Shown here: one piece after another, positions 4,606 through 5,624 of the stretch
Layout of the letters: the number at the start of each line of letters is the position of its first letter
Numbering within the stretch: the first letter of the stretch is position 1
Source: Candidatus Faecivivens stercoripullorum
GTDB taxonomy: Bacteria > Bacillota > Clostridia > Oscillospirales > Ruminococcaceae
Length of the DNA stretch: 5,624 nucleotides
Direction: 5' to 3'
Assembly: GCA_018715285.1 (NCBI GenBank)
Contig: DVLW01000116.1
Location: 1 to 5,624 of the forward strand
Translations under genes and position numbers: made by a program
The notes under the pieces: generated by a model
Seen by the model: the letters and a program-made list of their open reading frames with translations, nothing else
The model's database searches: none
Told to the model about the DNA's origin: nothing

Positions 4606-5624
4606 TCAGCCGGAAACGCTCTCTCCATCAGACGAACTGCTGGTTTCCGATGAGCCATCCGAACTTTCCTGAGATTCAGAAGAACTTCCGCTTTCAGTTT
4701 CCGAGGAAGTATTGCTCGACGAACTGGTTCCGGTGCTCTGACCGCTCAGTTCGACGACTGTTACAAATCCGCCTTCGTTGGTACCCGAAATGGTATAGCT
4801 CTTACCGGAAATAACCGGGACATCGGTCGAAGCACCGGCGCCAGCCGTGTAATAAATCAGATAGCTGTTACCCGATTCAGAGGTAAACTCATACGGATTG
4901 GTGCTGTCATGCAGCTTGAGCATTTCGATATACTCTTCTAGGCAGTAACCGCCTTTGGTAATCGCCTCAGCATGTACGGTGCCGACATAACGGAAATGCC
5001 ACGGCTCGGAAATAATACCGGTGATGCTGGATTTTTCTTCGGTATACCGGACGATAAATCCATACTTGTAGCAGTTTTCCACCAGCCATGCATAATCGCC
5101 AGTGCCATCAAGGTAATTGTTTCCGGAAGAAGACTGGTACGAAAGGTCCAGTGCATATCCGGTATGATGTTCACTGTAGCCCGGCTTGGAAACCGAATCA
5201 GAAGTGGACAGTCCGCTTGCAGCGAGATCTGCATCATACAGTTCCTGCTGGTATTCGACATCCCGGTACGCACTTGTCAGCAGAACCGATGTATTACCGG
5301 TTGCTTCCTTAAATGCGTCCATCATATTGTTCATAGCCGTTACAACCGGAGACTTGGCGTACATTTCCGCCTCTTTCAGGCCGTAAGAACTGGTTTTGTT
5401 TCCATAGAAAATCAAAAGGTCTTCCGGTTCACTGCGGTACTCATGGGACGAATTGACCAGAATCAGTTCACCCTGCCGTTCATCCGCTTCGGTCATCTGG
5501 ACGGTTGTCCAGTTATATTCCGGCTCAACATTTTCATCCGACGATGTAACATCTGAACTGACACTTGAACTTTCACCCGAACTGCCGTCGCCCAGTCCCG
5601 ACAAAGCGCCCAGTCCCTTGGATA
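4606..5624 (-). CDS. VanY-like M15B D-alanyl-D-alanine carboxypeptidase, 5' end beyond window, Ser-rich flanks
   Basis: The frame is open to the right edge, so the N-terminus, probably a signal peptide or lipobox, lies outside; the TTG at 5604 is probably not the start. The visible order is a Ser/Gly/Asp linker (5622 to about 5515), the zinc peptidase domain (about 5440-4910), a small beta-rich domain ending near ISGTNEGGFVTVVEL (to about 4745), and a Ser/Glu/Gly tail of 43 residues. Catalytic motifs are complete: SAYRDVEYQQELY, then SEHHTGYALD (S-x-H-x2-G-x-A-x-D, zinc His at 5169-5167, Asp at 5148-5146), and EPWHF with catalytic Glu and third zinc ligand His (4998-4996). The family trims the terminal D-Ala from peptidoglycan stem peptides outside the cell. 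With no vanR/S/H/A genes nearby, housekeeping wall remodelling is more likely than glycopeptide resistance. It has its own terminator and is not in the redox operon. Confidence 0.92.
   Translation of the reverse strand, partial: SKGLGALSGLGDGSSGESSSVSSDVTSSDENVEPEYNWTTVQMTEADERQGELILVNSSHEYRSEPEDLLIFYGNKTSSYGLKEAEMYAKSPVVTAMNNMMDAFKEATGNTSVLLTSAYRDVEYQQELYDADLAASGLSTSDSVSKPGYSEHHTGYALDLSYQSSSGNNYLDGTGDYAWLVENCYKYGFIVRYTEEKSSITGIISEPWHFRYVGTVHAEAITKGGYCLEEYIEMLKLHDSTNPYEFTSESGNSYLIYYTAGAGASTDVPVISGKSYTISGTNEGGFVTVVELSGQSTGTSSSSNTSSETESGSSSESQESSDGSSETSSSSDGESVSG

Noticed and set aside
4606..5624. Vancomycin resistance gene vanY
   Set aside because: The catalytic motifs fit the M15B family, but no van regulatory or ligase genes are nearby, the flanks are housekeeping-like, and the domain layout matches common Clostridia wall carboxypeptidases.

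Overview
The window looks like chromosomal DNA of an anaerobic, low-to-mid GC Gram-positive bacterium. My best guess is a gut-type Clostridia, perhaps Oscillospirales. The grounds are strong AGGAGG-type ribosome binding sites, a textbook sigma-A promoter, tightly packed genes, a VanY-type peptidase with Ser-rich flanks, and a GlpA-like / FAD oxidoreductase / DUF1667 gene trio that I know mainly from anaerobic Firmicutes and Thermotogae. The taxonomic call is an inference from gene content. There are no mobile elements, tRNAs, rRNAs or CRISPR repeats, and no gene-free stretch longer than about 210 bases.

Layout, left to right. (1) Bases 1-396 (+) hold the C-terminal end of a polytopic membrane protein. 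(2) Bases 400-438 form a nearly perfect bidirectional terminator between convergent genes. (3) Bases 448-4396 (-) form one probable four-gene operon, transcribed right to left: a GlpA-like FAD dehydrogenase with a C-terminal BFD-type [2Fe-2S] domain, a two-dinucleotide-fold FAD/NAD(P) oxidoreductase, a small Cys-rich DUF1667 protein, and a DUF1624/HGSNAT-type multipass membrane protein. The first three genes overlap or nearly touch. The fourth follows after 82 bases, may have its own internal promoter, and appears to start at CTG. (4) Bases 4400-4605 are the operon's control region: TTGACA-N17-TACAAT, then a perfect 10-bp inverted repeat just after the predicted transcription start. The upstream gene's terminator also lies here. 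(5) Bases 4606-5624 (-) hold most of a VanY-like (M15B) D,D-carboxypeptidase that runs off the right edge.

How the genes may work together. The trio has the architecture of a soluble, NAD-linked version of the anaerobic glycerol-3-phosphate dehydrogenase GlpABC. A DAO-fold subunit would oxidise a hydroxy acid or polyol phosphate, a [2Fe-2S] domain would relay electrons, and a second flavoprotein would exchange them with NAD(P). DUF1667 has a C-x2-C-x3-C-x18-C pattern reminiscent of the [4Fe-4S] site at the N-terminus of molybdopterin oxidoreductases, and may take the place of the membrane iron-sulfur subunit GlpC. The true substrate cannot be told from this window, since no kinase, facilitator or regulator gene is present. 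The peptidase (cell-wall remodelling) and the first membrane protein look like unrelated neighbours in separate transcription units.
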